DNA of 53,505 nucleotides from Actinomycetota bacterium (GTDB lineage: Bacteria; Actinomycetota; Acidimicrobiia; Acidimicrobiales; Ilumatobacteraceae): contig JAPKZY010000031.1 of assembly GCA_026393535.1 (NCBI GenBank), forward strand, positions 1 through 53,505, written 5' to 3'. Below the pieces are notes generated by a model that saw nothing but the letters and a program-made list of their open reading frames with translations, was not told the origin of the DNA and searched no databases. The position numbers were made by a program, and so were the translations under genes. Positions 44,304-52,441 of the stretch are shown here, one piece after another. The first letter of the stretch is position 1. Each line of letters begins with the position of its first letter.

Positions 44304-45311
44304 TTAGGACTGGTTTTCGCCGTCGAAGAGTTCTGACACGCTGGTCTCGTCAAAGACTGCAGCAAGGGCATCGGCGATGATTTTTGCGACCGAGAGCACT
44401 TCGACCTTGTCGAACATCTTGTCGGCAGCCAAGGGAAGTGTGTTGGTGAGAACGACGCGCGAGATGGGGGACTTTGACAGGCGCTCAACGGCAGGGCCTG
44501 ACAGGACGCCGTGAGTGGCCATAGCCCACACTTCTTTTGCGCCCCGCTCGAGCAACAATTCAGCCGCCGACACGATGGTGCCACCGGTATCGATCATGTC
44601 GTCGGTGAGGATGCACAGGCGGCCGTCAACATCACCAATGACTTCTTTTGCGATGGCAACGTTGGTTGTGCCTTTTGGTCGGCGCTTATTAATGAATGCA
44701 ACATCTGCATTGCGGTCTGACAAGTGCTGTGCAAAACGCTCGGCAACTTTTACGCGACCAGCATCTGGCGACACAATGACCAGATCTTCGGGCGCATGTT
44801 CGCGCACGTATCGCTCGAGCACGGGAAGTGCCGTGAGGTGGTCAACCGGGCCCGAAAAGAAACCCTGAATCTGACCGCTGTGAAGGTCGAGTGACACCAT
44901 GCGCGTTGCTCCTGCTGCTTTGAACAAGTCAGCGATGAGTCGAGCAGTGATTGGTTCACGACCTTCTGCTTTGCGATCTTGACGTGCGTATCCGTAGAAC
45001 GGGCACACTGCGGTAATGCGCTTTGCTGATGCACGTTGTGCGGCATCAATCATGATGAGTTGTTCCATGATGGAGTCGTTGATGGAACCTGCATCAGTTC
45101 CGAAGTGCGACTGCATGATGAAAACATCGCCACCGCGAATGCTGTCGGTAAACCGAGGGCGAATTTCGCCGTTAGCGAATTCAACGATGTTCGCGTCGCC
45201 AAGAGTGATGCCGAGGTGTTCTGCGACTTCTAGTGCAAGAGACGGGTGTGTTCGACCCGTGTACAGCGACAGTCTCTTCGTAGTGACCTTCTCCATCGAC
45301 CGCGCGTTCAT
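44304..45311 (-). CDS. prs: Ribose-phosphate pyrophosphokinase
   Basis: Makes PRPP from ribose-5-phosphate and ATP for nucleotide, His and Trp synthesis. The 335-residue protein has SLYTGRTHPSLALEVAEHLG, ANGEIRPRFTDSIRG, the catalytic AVCPFYGYARQDRKAEGREP, DLHSGQIQGFF, VIVSPDAGRVKVAERFAQ and the PRPP loop LTDDMIDTGGTIV. All are intact. The ATG at 45311 is supported by a TACCAT element 8 nt upstream; ATG 45296 is an alternative. It is preceded by glmU, as in other actinobacteria. Confidence 0.96.
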   Translation of the reverse strand: MNARSMEKVTTKRLSLYTGRTHPSLALEVAEHLGITLGDANIVEFANGEIRPRFTDSIRGGDVFIMQSHFGTDAGSINDSIMEQLIMIDAAQRASAKRITAVCPFYGYARQDRKAEGREPITARLIADLFKAAGATRMVSLDLHSGQIQGFFSGPVDHLTALPVLERYVREHAPEDLVIVSPDAGRVKVAERFAQHLSDRNADVAFINKRRPKGTTNVAIAKEVIGDVDGRLCILTDDMIDTGGTIVSAAELLLERGAKEVWAMATHGVLSGPAVERLSKSPISRVVLTNTLPLAADKMFDKVEVLSVAKIIADALAAVFDETSVSELFDGENQS

Positions 45312-45319
45312 ATGAGCCA

Positions 45320-45325
45320 ATGGTA
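45320..45325 (-). promoter_or_regulatory. -10 element (TACCAT) of prs
   Basis: TACCAT on the minus strand, then 8 nt, then ATG at 45311. It favours this start over the ATG five codons downstream. Confidence 0.4.
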
Positions 45326-45366
45326 GAACACGCGGGCCGCTTGGGCACCTTCGCATGCTGGACGAA

Positions 45367-46158
45367 TCAGCAGGCCGCGTTTCGCCTGAGCATTTCTCGC
45401 TCAGCCTCTGCCAATTGCAGTGGGTCATTGACTCCGGCGGTCTCTTCGGCTGGTGCAATGACTGACCCAACAGAGTGGCCAGTCGATGCCAGTACTGCTA
45501 TGACATCGGTCAGGTAGTACTCGGCTTGGCTGTTATTCGTGCCGATTCCTTTGAGTGCCGGACCAAACAATTCGAAATCGAAAAGGTAAATACCTGTGTT
45601 GATCTCACGAATGTTCAGTTCATCGGGTGATGCGTCCTTGTGCTCAACAATGCCGACAACGTTTCCATTGGAATCTCGCACGATGCGGCCGTATCCGGCG
45701 GGGTCATCAAGAACTGCGGTCAGAACAGTGGCTGCACTTTTAGATGTCATATGTTCGGTGATGAGTCGATTGATGGTGTGCGATGTCAGTAACGGTGTAT
45801 CGCCAGGCATAACCAACACTGCAGAAGTATGCGAACTGATATCTGCAGACAATCCAGTAAGGCCAGCTGCTGCTGCGTCGCCTGTGCCGTTTTGGTCATG
45901 TTGTGTCGCAAATTGAATGCGGGCCCACTCGGGTGCGTTGAGTTGCACATGCGCAGTTACTTCAGGTGCCCGATGGCCGACAACAACCACAGTTGCAACA
46001 AGTGAGATTGATTCAAGTGAGTGCACAACATGCATCACCATGGATCTGCCACACACTTCGTGCAATGGCTTTGGAAGATCTGACTTCATGCGCGAGCCTT
46101 CGCCCGCGGCAAGGATGATGGCGCAGACCCCGCCCGAGGGCAATGGAGTGGCTGTCAC
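45367..46158 (-). CDS. glmU: GlmU N-terminal uridylyltransferase domain only
   Basis: 263 residues covering the pyrophosphorylase domain that makes UDP-GlcNAc from GlcNAc-1-phosphate: IILAAGEGSRMKSDLPKPLHEV, QNGTGDAAAAGL (for the usual GT/H loop), VMPGDTPLL, GYGRIVRD, EINTGIYLFD and NSQAEYYLTDVIAVL. It ends ETAGVNDPLQLAEAEREMLR plus a few residues, the exact linker where bifunctional GlmU continues into the left-handed beta-helix acetyltransferase domain. That half (about 200 residues) is absent, with no remnant in the 55 nt before prs. It starts GTG, 27 nt after tRNA-Gln. The acetyltransferase must be a separate protein elsewhere, or the enzyme is used differently. Confidence 0.9.
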   Translation of the reverse strand: MTATPLPSGGVCAIILAAGEGSRMKSDLPKPLHEVCGRSMVMHVVHSLESISLVATVVVVGHRAPEVTAHVQLNAPEWARIQFATQHDQNGTGDAAAAGLTGLSADISSHTSAVLVMPGDTPLLTSHTINRLITEHMTSKSAATVLTAVLDDPAGYGRIVRDSNGNVVGIVEHKDASPDELNIREINTGIYLFDFELFGPALKGIGTNNSQAEYYLTDVIAVLASTGHSVGSVIAPAEETAGVNDPLQLAEAEREMLRRNAAC

Positions 46159-46185
46159 TTCGTGGCTCGACTGCTTGTCATTTTG

Positions 46186-46256
46186 TTCCGGGGAGAGGAC
46201 TCGAACCCCTATTCACGGGATCAAAACCCGTTGTCCTGCCTTTGAACGACCCCGGA
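46186..46256 (-). tRNA. tRNA-Gln (anticodon TTG)
   Basis: A 71-nt cloverleaf folds on the minus strand: acceptor TCCGGGG/CCCCGGA, D stem GTTC/GGAC, anticodon stem ACGGG/CCCGT with loop TTTTGAT (anticodon TTG), variable GAAT, and T arm AGGGG-TTCGAGT-CCTCT. The 3' CCA is not encoded. It is just upstream of glmU on the same strand, an arrangement I recall from other actinobacteria. It was found by hand folding, so ends are accurate to about 1 nt. Confidence 0.92.
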
Positions 46257-46319
46257 CCGTGCGCAATACGGTATCGGGATTTTTGTTTTCGTCATTGTCC
46301 CGATAGGTTCATATGCCTT

Positions 46320-46412
46320 ATGAGTTCGCTGATCAAGAAGCGCCGCAAGCGCATGCGCAAGAAGAAGCACAAAAAAATGCTTCGTCGCACACGCCACCAG
46401 CGTCGCAAATAA
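46320..46412 (+). CDS. Small ribosomal subunit protein bS22 (AURKAIP1/COX24-like)
   Basis: A 30-residue, extremely basic protein: MSSLIKKRRKRMRKKKHKKM followed by LRRTRHQRRK. This matches the tiny actinobacterial protein bS22 seen in mycobacterial ribosomes, related to the mitochondrial AURKAIP1/mS38 family. It is easily missed by gene callers because of its size. A TAGGTT element lies 10 nt upstream. Orientation is opposite to the neighbours ispE and tRNA-Gln. Confidence 0.88.
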   Translation: MSSLIKKRRKRMRKKKHKKMLRRTRHQRRK

Positions 46413-46448
46413 ACATTTCTAACTAGAAGTCCGTTACTTCTCGGTCCC

Positions 46449-47177
46449 TCAGGGGCGGGTTGTTGCGTAGACCACCTGGACGTCAGGTATCTGATCTAAC
46501 CCTTGGTGTACATGGCCGTCCACGAACCAAGTGCTGCCAGAACCCGCCAGGTGAAGTGTAGATCCAATGGCCGATTCAACGCGATCGCGCCAGATTCCTA
46601 AATCGGGAAATGCGCTGACTGCAGCAGGTTCAAGATCGTTTCCATGTGGCCCTTTTGGCCCGCCCATGGTGTCCCATTCCCGGTACACGGCGGGTGTGGA
46701 TACTGATATCGGCGGAAGAAACAGGGTGACGTTCCTGTCTTCGTGGGGCAACGGAGTGACTATTTCTCCGATCCCTGTGACAAGTGCCCGACCACCAACA
46801 AAACAAAACGGAATGTCTGCACCAAGTCGTGCTGTTGCGGACACATCAGACCACTGCGCCCACTTCAACACAGCGGCTGCGTCTGTTGAACCACCCCCAA
46901 GACCACCTCCGTGGGGAATGTTTTTCTCAATGTGAACCCGCGCTGTGCGGCCTGCAAGAACGAGCGCCCGAGATACAAGATTTGTTTCATCAGTAGGAAC
47001 TCCGATTGCATACGGACCAGACATAGTGAGTGTGGTTGTTGCTGCATCACTGATGTCGATGATGTCTGCGATATCGAGTGACACCATTTCAGCTTCGATG
47101 AGATGAAAGCCATCGCTACGAACACCAGTGATCACGAGAGACAACGTGAGTTTGGCGGTCGCGATGATTTTTATCAC
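46449..47177 (-). CDS. ispE: 4-diphosphocytidyl-2-C-methyl-D-erythritol kinase
   Basis: A GHMP kinase of the non-mevalonate isoprenoid pathway. The 242-residue protein has IIATAKLTLSLVITGVRSDG (substrate loop with Lys), the phosphate loop IPHGGGLGGGSTDAAAVL and a C-terminal GSGSTWFVD. It is about 45-50 residues shorter than most IspE proteins, mainly in the C-terminal half, and the usual AKINL reads AKLTL. All key GHMP motifs remain, so it may be functional but trimmed. It follows rsmA with a 4-nt overlap. Confidence 0.9.
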   Translation of the reverse strand: MIKIIATAKLTLSLVITGVRSDGFHLIEAEMVSLDIADIIDISDAATTTLTMSGPYAIGVPTDETNLVSRALVLAGRTARVHIEKNIPHGGGLGGGSTDAAAVLKWAQWSDVSATARLGADIPFCFVGGRALVTGIGEIVTPLPHEDRNVTLFLPPISVSTPAVYREWDTMGGPKGPHGNDLEPAAVSAFPDLGIWRDRVESAIGSTLHLAGSGSTWFVDGHVHQGLDQIPDVQVVYATTRP

Positions 47178-48004
47178 TTGTGACTGTCTTCCAGAATGTG
47201 TGCAAGCCGCAGCCAGTCGTGAACGGAAAGTTCTTCTGCGCGTGCCGTTGGAGCAATGTTTGCTGCCTCAAAGTGATGCGCTTCCACACTGCCGGCTAAA
47301 GAACCACGCAACATCTTGCGTCGCTTTGCAAAGCCCATTCGGACCAGTGCAAAGAGTTTTGCTTTGTCAACAGATGCATCGAGCGGGGTAGTGCGGCGTG
47401 TGATTTCCACTAATGATGATTCAACATTGGGTCGCGGTAAAAACACAGATGCTGGAACTTGTCCGACAACACGCGCTGTTGCATAGAACGCAACTTTCAC
47501 GCTGAGTGCGCCGTATGCGCTGGTGGAAGGTGAGGCAGCAAATCGGTCAGCAACTTCTTTTTGCACCATCACCAACATGCGTGACACCTGCGGAACAAAG
47601 TCAAGAACGTCAGCAATTAGTGGGGTAGCAACGTTGTACGGAAGGTTTGCAACCAACACCCAGTCGGTGTGTTCGCCAAGAAGTGCCGGCCAATCGAGTT
47701 GCATGGCATCGGCGTGAACCACTGTGACATTGGCAAGCTCGCCAACGTTTTCATTAAGAAGTGGCAACAGTGCTTCATCAACTTCTATGGCAGTGACGCC
47801 AGTAGCAACTTCAGCTAGTGCAAGAGTGAGTGATCCGAGACCAGCGCCAATTTCTAAAACATGCGGGTGATTTTCAACGTCTGCAAGGCGCGCAATGCGT
47901 CGCACGGTATTTGCATCAACAACAAAGTTTTGCCCCAGCGCGCGCTTCGCGCGTAAACCAGCACCATCTAATTGGTGTGAAGCATCAGTGCGTGAAAGCG
48001 TCAC
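47174..48004 (-). CDS. rsmA: 16S rRNA dimethyladenosine transferase
   Basis: Dimethylates two adenosines near the 3' end of 16S rRNA. The 276-residue protein has RAKRALGQNFVVDANTVRRI, the SAM site VLEIGAGLGSLTLALAE, the catalytic VANLPYNVATPL and VQKEVADRFAASPST, all typical of KsgA/RsmA. Length is normal. It is followed by ispE and preceded by the RlpA-like gene, with 4-nt overlaps on both sides, so the three are co-translated. Confidence 0.96.
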   Translation of the reverse strand: MTLSRTDASHQLDGAGLRAKRALGQNFVVDANTVRRIARLADVENHPHVLEIGAGLGSLTLALAEVATGVTAIEVDEALLPLLNENVGELANVTVVHADAMQLDWPALLGEHTDWVLVANLPYNVATPLIADVLDFVPQVSRMLVMVQKEVADRFAASPSTSAYGALSVKVAFYATARVVGQVPASVFLPRPNVESSLVEITRRTTPLDASVDKAKLFALVRMGFAKRRKMLRGSLAGSVEAHHFEAANIAPTARAEELSVHDWLRLAHILEDSHK

Positions 48005-48507
48005 CAGGTCAGCTCCACTGGAAGTGGTGCATCAACGAGTTCAGCGATTGCTTCGAACACCGCGGTATTCAATGTGATGTCAAACGAGCCAGACATGGGG
48101 CCGATATTGATGTTGATGCAAGTGGCTTTTCGTCCATTGTTCAAATTCAAGACAGTGATGGTGGCTCCAAGCGGAACAAGAGTGGTTGAGCAACCGTTCT
48201 TCACTGAATCTGGCAAACGTTTGTAGGTGGCATTGCCGCGCACCATGCGACCTGAGTTGTCAGCGGGGTACGCAATCTGACCTTGCCCATTTGGGTCAGC
48301 ACTGACAGGGCCATCAAGGTTGGCAGGAGCATCAACATTTGAATCAAGTCCGAGGCCAAGGTCGTAGGTAGTAGACGTGACATCTGCGACCGTTGTGACA
48401 GTTTCATTGCCAGAGTTCCCCGATGCCATAAATGCCACGGCAAGGAAAATGGCTGTGGCAACCATGGCCACCGTCATGCGGTTCTTGTCGACGGGAGAGA
48501 TATCCAT
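48001..48507 (-). CDS. Membrane-anchored RlpA-like double-psi beta-barrel protein
   Basis: 168 residues with one N-terminal membrane helix (about 11-28, MTVAMVATAIFLAVAFMA), a low-complexity linker and a C-terminal double-psi beta-barrel region: NATYKRLPDSVKNGCSTTLV, then LGATITVLNLNNGRKATC and INIGPMSGSFDITLN. The pattern matches RlpA-like domains found in peptidoglycan-acting proteins. Its position between tatD and rsmA is where rpfB (a resuscitation-promoting factor) lies in mycobacteria, so it may be a functional substitute. The tatD stop is 4 nt away. Confidence 0.75.
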   Translation of the reverse strand: MDISPVDKNRMTVAMVATAIFLAVAFMASGNSGNETVTTVADVTSTTYDLGLGLDSNVDAPANLDGPVSADPNGQGQIAYPADNSGRMVRGNATYKRLPDSVKNGCSTTLVPLGATITVLNLNNGRKATCININIGPMSGSFDITLNTAVFEAIAELVDAPLPVELTW

Positions 48508-48511
48508 GTGC

Positions 48512-49288
48512 CTACGAATGTATGCGAGGAAATGCTGCGAGAGCATTCGCCGAGGTAATTGATGCAAACTCAGCCACATCGAGTCCACGAAGATCTGCAA
48601 TGGCGGTGCCAACAAGTCCAACGTGGGCTGGCTCGTTAGGGCGACCTCTGTGCGGAATCGGTGCCAAGAACGGGCTGTCTGTTTCGATGAGAATTTTGTC
48701 GAGAGGGCACAGCAACGCGGCCTCTCGTAGTTCATGTGCGGTCTTGAAAGTCACGATTCCGCTAAATGACAAATAGGCACCACGATTAAGACATTCTTGG
48801 GCCTCATTTGGGCCGCCAGAAAAGCAATGAATGATGGTGTTCTGGGGCATTCCCTCTGCATCTAGTACCGCATAGGTGTCATCCCATGCGTCGCGTGTGT
48901 GGATTACCAACGTGAGGTCATGTTGTTTTGCAAGTGCAATCTGTTCTGCAAAGACGCGCATCTGAACATCACGTGGAGAATGTTCGTAGTAGTAATCAAG
49001 CCCGCATTCACCAATGGCAACTACGCGTGGTTGAGAGATGTACGGAAGTATTGATTCTGTGCCTTGCGTTGCGTCGTGTGGGTGTAGTCCCACTGTTGCC
49101 CACACATCGTCGTGTTGCGATGCAATAGCGATTGCTTGCTCACACGTCGGAGCATCGGTGCCGATAACTACGAAGCGTTCGACTCCGGCATCGCGGGCTC
49201 GTTGCAAACTTTCGGCAGGCACTGAAGTCATTTTGTCGTCGTGGATATGACAGTGCGTATCTGTCCACCCGGTGATAGCGGTGCTCAT
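48512..49288 (-). CDS. tatD: TatD-family DNase
   Basis: A 258-residue metal-dependent hydrolase of the TatD family: GWTDTHCHIHDDKM (metal His pair), WATVGLHPHDA, AIGECGLDYYY with the bridging Glu, FAEQIALAKQHDLTLVIHTRDA, IIHCFSGGPNEAQE and LIETDSPFLAP. Complete and of normal length. It shares a 4-nt overlap with metG upstream and is followed by the RlpA-like gene. Confidence 0.95.
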   Translation of the reverse strand: MSTAITGWTDTHCHIHDDKMTSVPAESLQRARDAGVERFVVIGTDAPTCEQAIAIASQHDDVWATVGLHPHDATQGTESILPYISQPRVVAIGECGLDYYYEHSPRDVQMRVFAEQIALAKQHDLTLVIHTRDAWDDTYAVLDAEGMPQNTIIHCFSGGPNEAQECLNRGAYLSFSGIVTFKTAHELREAALLCPLDKILIETDSPFLAPIPHRGRPNEPAHVGLVGTAIADLRGLDVAEFASITSANALAAFPRIHS

Positions 49289-50793
49289 GCGATGGTGCGT
49301 CGAGGAAAGAGCGGTGTTCCTTTTTCAACAGGAGAGCCGGCGCGGTATAGGCCCCACGCAGTATCGACAGGAATGCGACATTGTTCAATGTCTGTTGTCA
49401 TTCCGATGCGACGCCAAATTTCACGAGCAGTGTCGGGAATGGCGGGGAATGCAAGAAGAGTCACGATGCGTAAAGCCTCGAGTGCATCGCCCATCACAGT
49501 GTTCAGCTGATCGCTTGGCTCTGCTTTCCATGGTTCATGATTCTCAAGATGTGCATTGGTGGCGCGAATGAGAGACCATGTTGCTTCAAGTGCGCGACTT
49601 GGCTGCACTAATTGCCAGCATGCAGACGTTTCGGCAACGGCATCTTTGGCTGATGCAGCCAATGGGCTATCTGGGTTTGGTGCGGTGCCAAGACCAGCAC
49701 ACTTTTTGTCAACAACAGACGCAATACGTGCTGCAAGGTTGCCGAGGTTGTTTGCAAGGTCAGAGTTGTAACGAGAGACAAGGCCTTCGTATGTGAAGTC
49801 TCCGTCATTGCCGTATGACGTATCACTAAGTACGTAATAACGGAAACCATCAACACCGAATTCGTCAACGAGATCAAGTGGGTTCACCACATTGCCAGAT
49901 GTCTTTGACATCTTTTCTCCGCCAACAAGCAGCCAGCCGCCGACTGCATAACCAGTTGGTGGTTCAATGCCCGCTGACATCAACATGGCAGGCCAGTACA
50001 CATTGTGAAAGCGAATGATGTCTTTTCCGATGAGATGGTGATCAACGGGCCACCATTTGTTGAACATTTCAGCGTCAGAGCCGTAACCGATTGCGGTGAT
50101 GTAGTTAGCAAGTGCGTCAAACCACACATAGGCAACGTGTGATGGGTCGAACGGAAGGGGAATTCCCCATGTCAGAGTTTTTCTGCTGACAGAAAAATCT
50201 TGAAGTCCTTGTTTGATGAATCCGAGAACTTCGTTGACACGGTGTTCCGGCACTACAGCGCTCGGGTGTGATGAATACCAATCAATGAGGCGTTGTTCAA
50301 AGCGTGACAAGCGGAAGAAGTAGTTCTCTTCTTCAACATGTTGTACGGGGCGTTTGTGGATGGGGCAGTTTTCCCCGTCAAGGTCATCTTCTGTGTAATA
50401 GGCCTCACAGGGAACGCAGTACAAACCGCTGTATTTGTCGAGTTCGATGTCGCCTGCATCAAAACACGCCTGCAATAACTTCTGCACGCCAACTTTGTGG
50501 CGAGCTTCCGTGGTACGAATGAAGTCATCATTCGAGATATTCAGTCGTTGCCATGCTTGTTGAAACAGGGGCGCTATGGAATCGGTGAATTCTTGTGGGG
50601 AAGTGCCAGCAGCTTCTGCAGCTTGTTGAATCTTGAGACCGTGCTCGTCTGTTCCAGTGAGGAAATGCACATCGTCACCAAGAAGACGATGCCACCTAGC
50701 TAATGCGTCAGCGACAATGGTCGTATACGCGTGACCAAGATGTGGTTGCGCGTTGACGTAATAGATCGGAGTGGTGAGGTAGTACTTTGCCAC
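49285..50793 (-). CDS. metG: Methionyl-tRNA synthetase
   Basis: A 502-residue class I synthetase. It has YYLTTPIYYVNAQPHLGHAYT (HIGH motif as HLGH), TGTDEHGLKIQQA, zinc-binding YCVPCEAYYTEDDL and CPIHKRP, WFDALANY, and the KMSKS loop GGEKMSKTSGN. It is the short form without the C-terminal tRNA-binding domain. The GTG start is supported by the TAGCCT element 6 nt upstream. It heads the metG-tatD-RlpA-rsmA-ispE gene string. Confidence 0.97.
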   Translation of the reverse strand: MAKYYLTTPIYYVNAQPHLGHAYTTIVADALARWHRLLGDDVHFLTGTDEHGLKIQQAAEAAGTSPQEFTDSIAPLFQQAWQRLNISNDDFIRTTEARHKVGVQKLLQACFDAGDIELDKYSGLYCVPCEAYYTEDDLDGENCPIHKRPVQHVEEENYFFRLSRFEQRLIDWYSSHPSAVVPEHRVNEVLGFIKQGLQDFSVSRKTLTWGIPLPFDPSHVAYVWFDALANYITAIGYGSDAEMFNKWWPVDHHLIGKDIIRFHNVYWPAMLMSAGIEPPTGYAVGGWLLVGGEKMSKTSGNVVNPLDLVDEFGVDGFRYYVLSDTSYGNDGDFTYEGLVSRYNSDLANNLGNLAARIASVVDKKCAGLGTAPNPDSPLAASAKDAVAETSACWQLVQPSRALEATWSLIRATNAHLENHEPWKAEPSDQLNTVMGDALEALRIVTLLAFPAIPDTAREIWRRIGMTTDIEQCRIPVDTAWGLYRAGSPVEKGTPLFPRRTIA

Positions 50794-50799
50794 CTAGAC

Positions 50800-50805
50800 A
50801 GGCTA
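50800..50805 (-). promoter_or_regulatory. -10 element (TAGCCT) of metG
   Basis: TAGCCT on the minus strand, then 6 nt, then GTG at 50793. It is 50 nt from the divergent thioesterase promoter. Confidence 0.5.
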
Positions 50806-50854
50806 CGCCACCACGCTTCTTGTCGTCGGTTCGTTTATTGCGACATTTACTTCG

Positions 50855-50860
50855 TAACCT
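50855..50860 (+). promoter_or_regulatory. -10 element (TAACCT) of the thioesterase gene
   Basis: TAACCT, then 7 nt, then ATG at 50868. It selects this ATG over the 27-codon upstream extension. Confidence 0.5.
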
Positions 50861-50867
50861 CGTACAG

Positions 50868-51671
50868 ATGTCTTTTGAGTTCGATCACGCCACACGCCCC
50901 ACCCCACTTGGCAATGGCGTGTACGACACACCAGTTGAAGATCGGTGGGATATCAATGGCAATGCAAATGGCGGATACCTGTTGGCATTGGTGGGCAACG
51001 CTATGCGTGCAGAGAGCGGTCGTGCTCATCCCATATCTATTTCGATGCATTATTTGTCGCCAGCACCCGAAGGTCCTGCAACAACCACATGCGAAGTGGT
51101 GAAAGCAGGCAAGCGGTTGTCAACAGTTGTTGCTTCGATGTCTCGTGACGGTCGTGATGTTGTTCGTTCAATCGGCACTTTTGGCGATGTTGATGCATCA
51201 ATTGGCGCACAGTCGAACACGTTGGTTCGCCCAGAGATGGTGGCGTTTGAGGATTGTCCTACTCGTCCGGCAAGCCCCGATATGAAACCGGGCCTTGGCT
51301 CACGCCTTGATATGCGTCTTCATCCGGATGATGTGAGCTTTGCAACAAATGAACCCTCTGGAATCGCACGCGTTCGCGGATACTTCGCATTTAAAGATGG
51401 TCGACCTGTTGACACGCTTTCGTTGTTACTTGCCGCTGATGCATTCCCACCCGTTACCTTCAACTTGTTTGGCATGAAGGGGTGGGTTCCCACCATTGAA
51501 TTCACTGTGCATGTGCGCGCAGTGCCAGTACCTGGACCAATTGTGTGTGAGTTCACCAGTGCTCTCACGCAAGGTGGATACTGGGAAGAAGATGGCGTGA
51601 TGTGGGACTCTGCAGGGAAGGTTGTTGCAATGAGTCGTCAATTAGCTCTGTCACCTTTAGGCGCAGATTAA
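50868..51671 (+). CDS. Acyl-CoA thioesterase family protein (double hotdog fold)
   Basis: 267 residues resembling the TesB-like thioesterase superfamily with two hotdog repeats: DRWDINGNANGGYLLALVGN with the first hotdog helix, ISISMHYLSPAPEGPATTTC, and a second repeat PVTFNLFGMKGWVPTIEFTV, then SALTQGGYWEEDG. It likely hydrolyses acyl-CoA esters. The actinobacterial members lack a settled substrate. It fits the lipid-degradation theme with FadD and the crotonases but is not linked to them. It shares stop bases with the convergent HAD gene. Confidence 0.83.
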   Translation: MSFEFDHATRPTPLGNGVYDTPVEDRWDINGNANGGYLLALVGNAMRAESGRAHPISISMHYLSPAPEGPATTTCEVVKAGKRLSTVVASMSRDGRDVVRSIGTFGDVDASIGAQSNTLVRPEMVAFEDCPTRPASPDMKPGLGSRLDMRLHPDDVSFATNEPSGIARVRGYFAFKDGRPVDTLSLLLAADAFPPVTFNLFGMKGWVPTIEFTVHVRAVPVPGPIVCEFTSALTQGGYWEEDGVMWDSAGKVVAMSRQLALSPLGAD

Positions 51672-52441
51672 GAACGTCTGCTGCTGCGTGCGCCGAGTGA
51701 GTACGAAATTGCCATACCGATAAGTGCAGCAGTAACTGTTGTTGTGCGTCGAACCAGCATCTTTGAACGTTGAGCAAATACAACAATGGGCCACCCGCGC
51801 GAACGTGCAAGCGCAGACAAATGAGTATCAGGGTTGACCGCAACTGCATTGCCGACTATTTCCATCATGGGGACATCACTCATGGAGTCTGAATACGACC
51901 AAGAATCAGCAAGGTTGATGTTGCGCTCCGCCGCAATGGCTGCAATTGCTTCTGCTTTACCTGGCCCGTAACAGAATGGGCCAGCAAGGCGGCCTGTGTA
52001 GACACCGTTATCAACTTCACCTCGAGTACCAATGCCGCCGGTCATCTCAAGTGCAATTGCGAGTGGTTCAACTATTTCGATAGGAGAGGCTGACACGATC
52101 CATGTTTCACGCCCAGCATTGCGATGTTGTTCAATGAGTGCTCGCGCTTCAGGACGAATGAGGCCTAGCAATTCTGGAAGTACCACTTCGTTTAGTGCCA
52201 ATAGGTCTGACTGTGTGGAACCACCAGCAGCTTCCAAGATGCGTTCACGAACATTTTTGCTTGATGTATCGCTTGAACCGATCAGTCGAAACTTCAAAGC
52301 AGCAAATGCATCAGTGGCAAAGTCACGTGGCCGAATAAGGCCAGCATCGTATGCAGCACGACCAAACACGAATGCAGATGAACCAGCAATAAGAGTGCGA
52401 TCAAGATCAAAAAATGCGGCTGTCTTATCAGGGGTGCTCAT
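51668..52441 (-). CDS. HAD-superfamily IB phosphatase with C-terminal membrane segment
   Basis: 257 residues: motif I AAFFDLDRTLIAGSS, motif II ETWIVSASP, motif III and IV LADSWSYSDSMSDVPMME. The HAD-IB family is SerB-like and hydrolyses phosphoserine or a glycerol-phosphate type substrate. A hydrophobic C-terminal stretch (about residues 228-248, TAALIGMAISYSLG) suggests membrane attachment, unusual for plain SerB. It overlaps rsmI by 4 nt, so the two are coupled. Confidence 0.88.
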   Translation of the reverse strand: MSTPDKTAAFFDLDRTLIAGSSAFVFGRAAYDAGLIRPRDFATDAFAALKFRLIGSSDTSSKNVRERILEAAGGSTQSDLLALNEVVLPELLGLIRPEARALIEQHRNAGRETWIVSASPIEIVEPLAIALEMTGGIGTRGEVDNGVYTGRLAGPFCYGPGKAEAIAAIAAERNINLADSWSYSDSMSDVPMMEIVGNAVAVNPDTHLSALARSRGWPIVVFAQRSKMLVRRTTTVTAALIGMAISYSLGARSSRRS

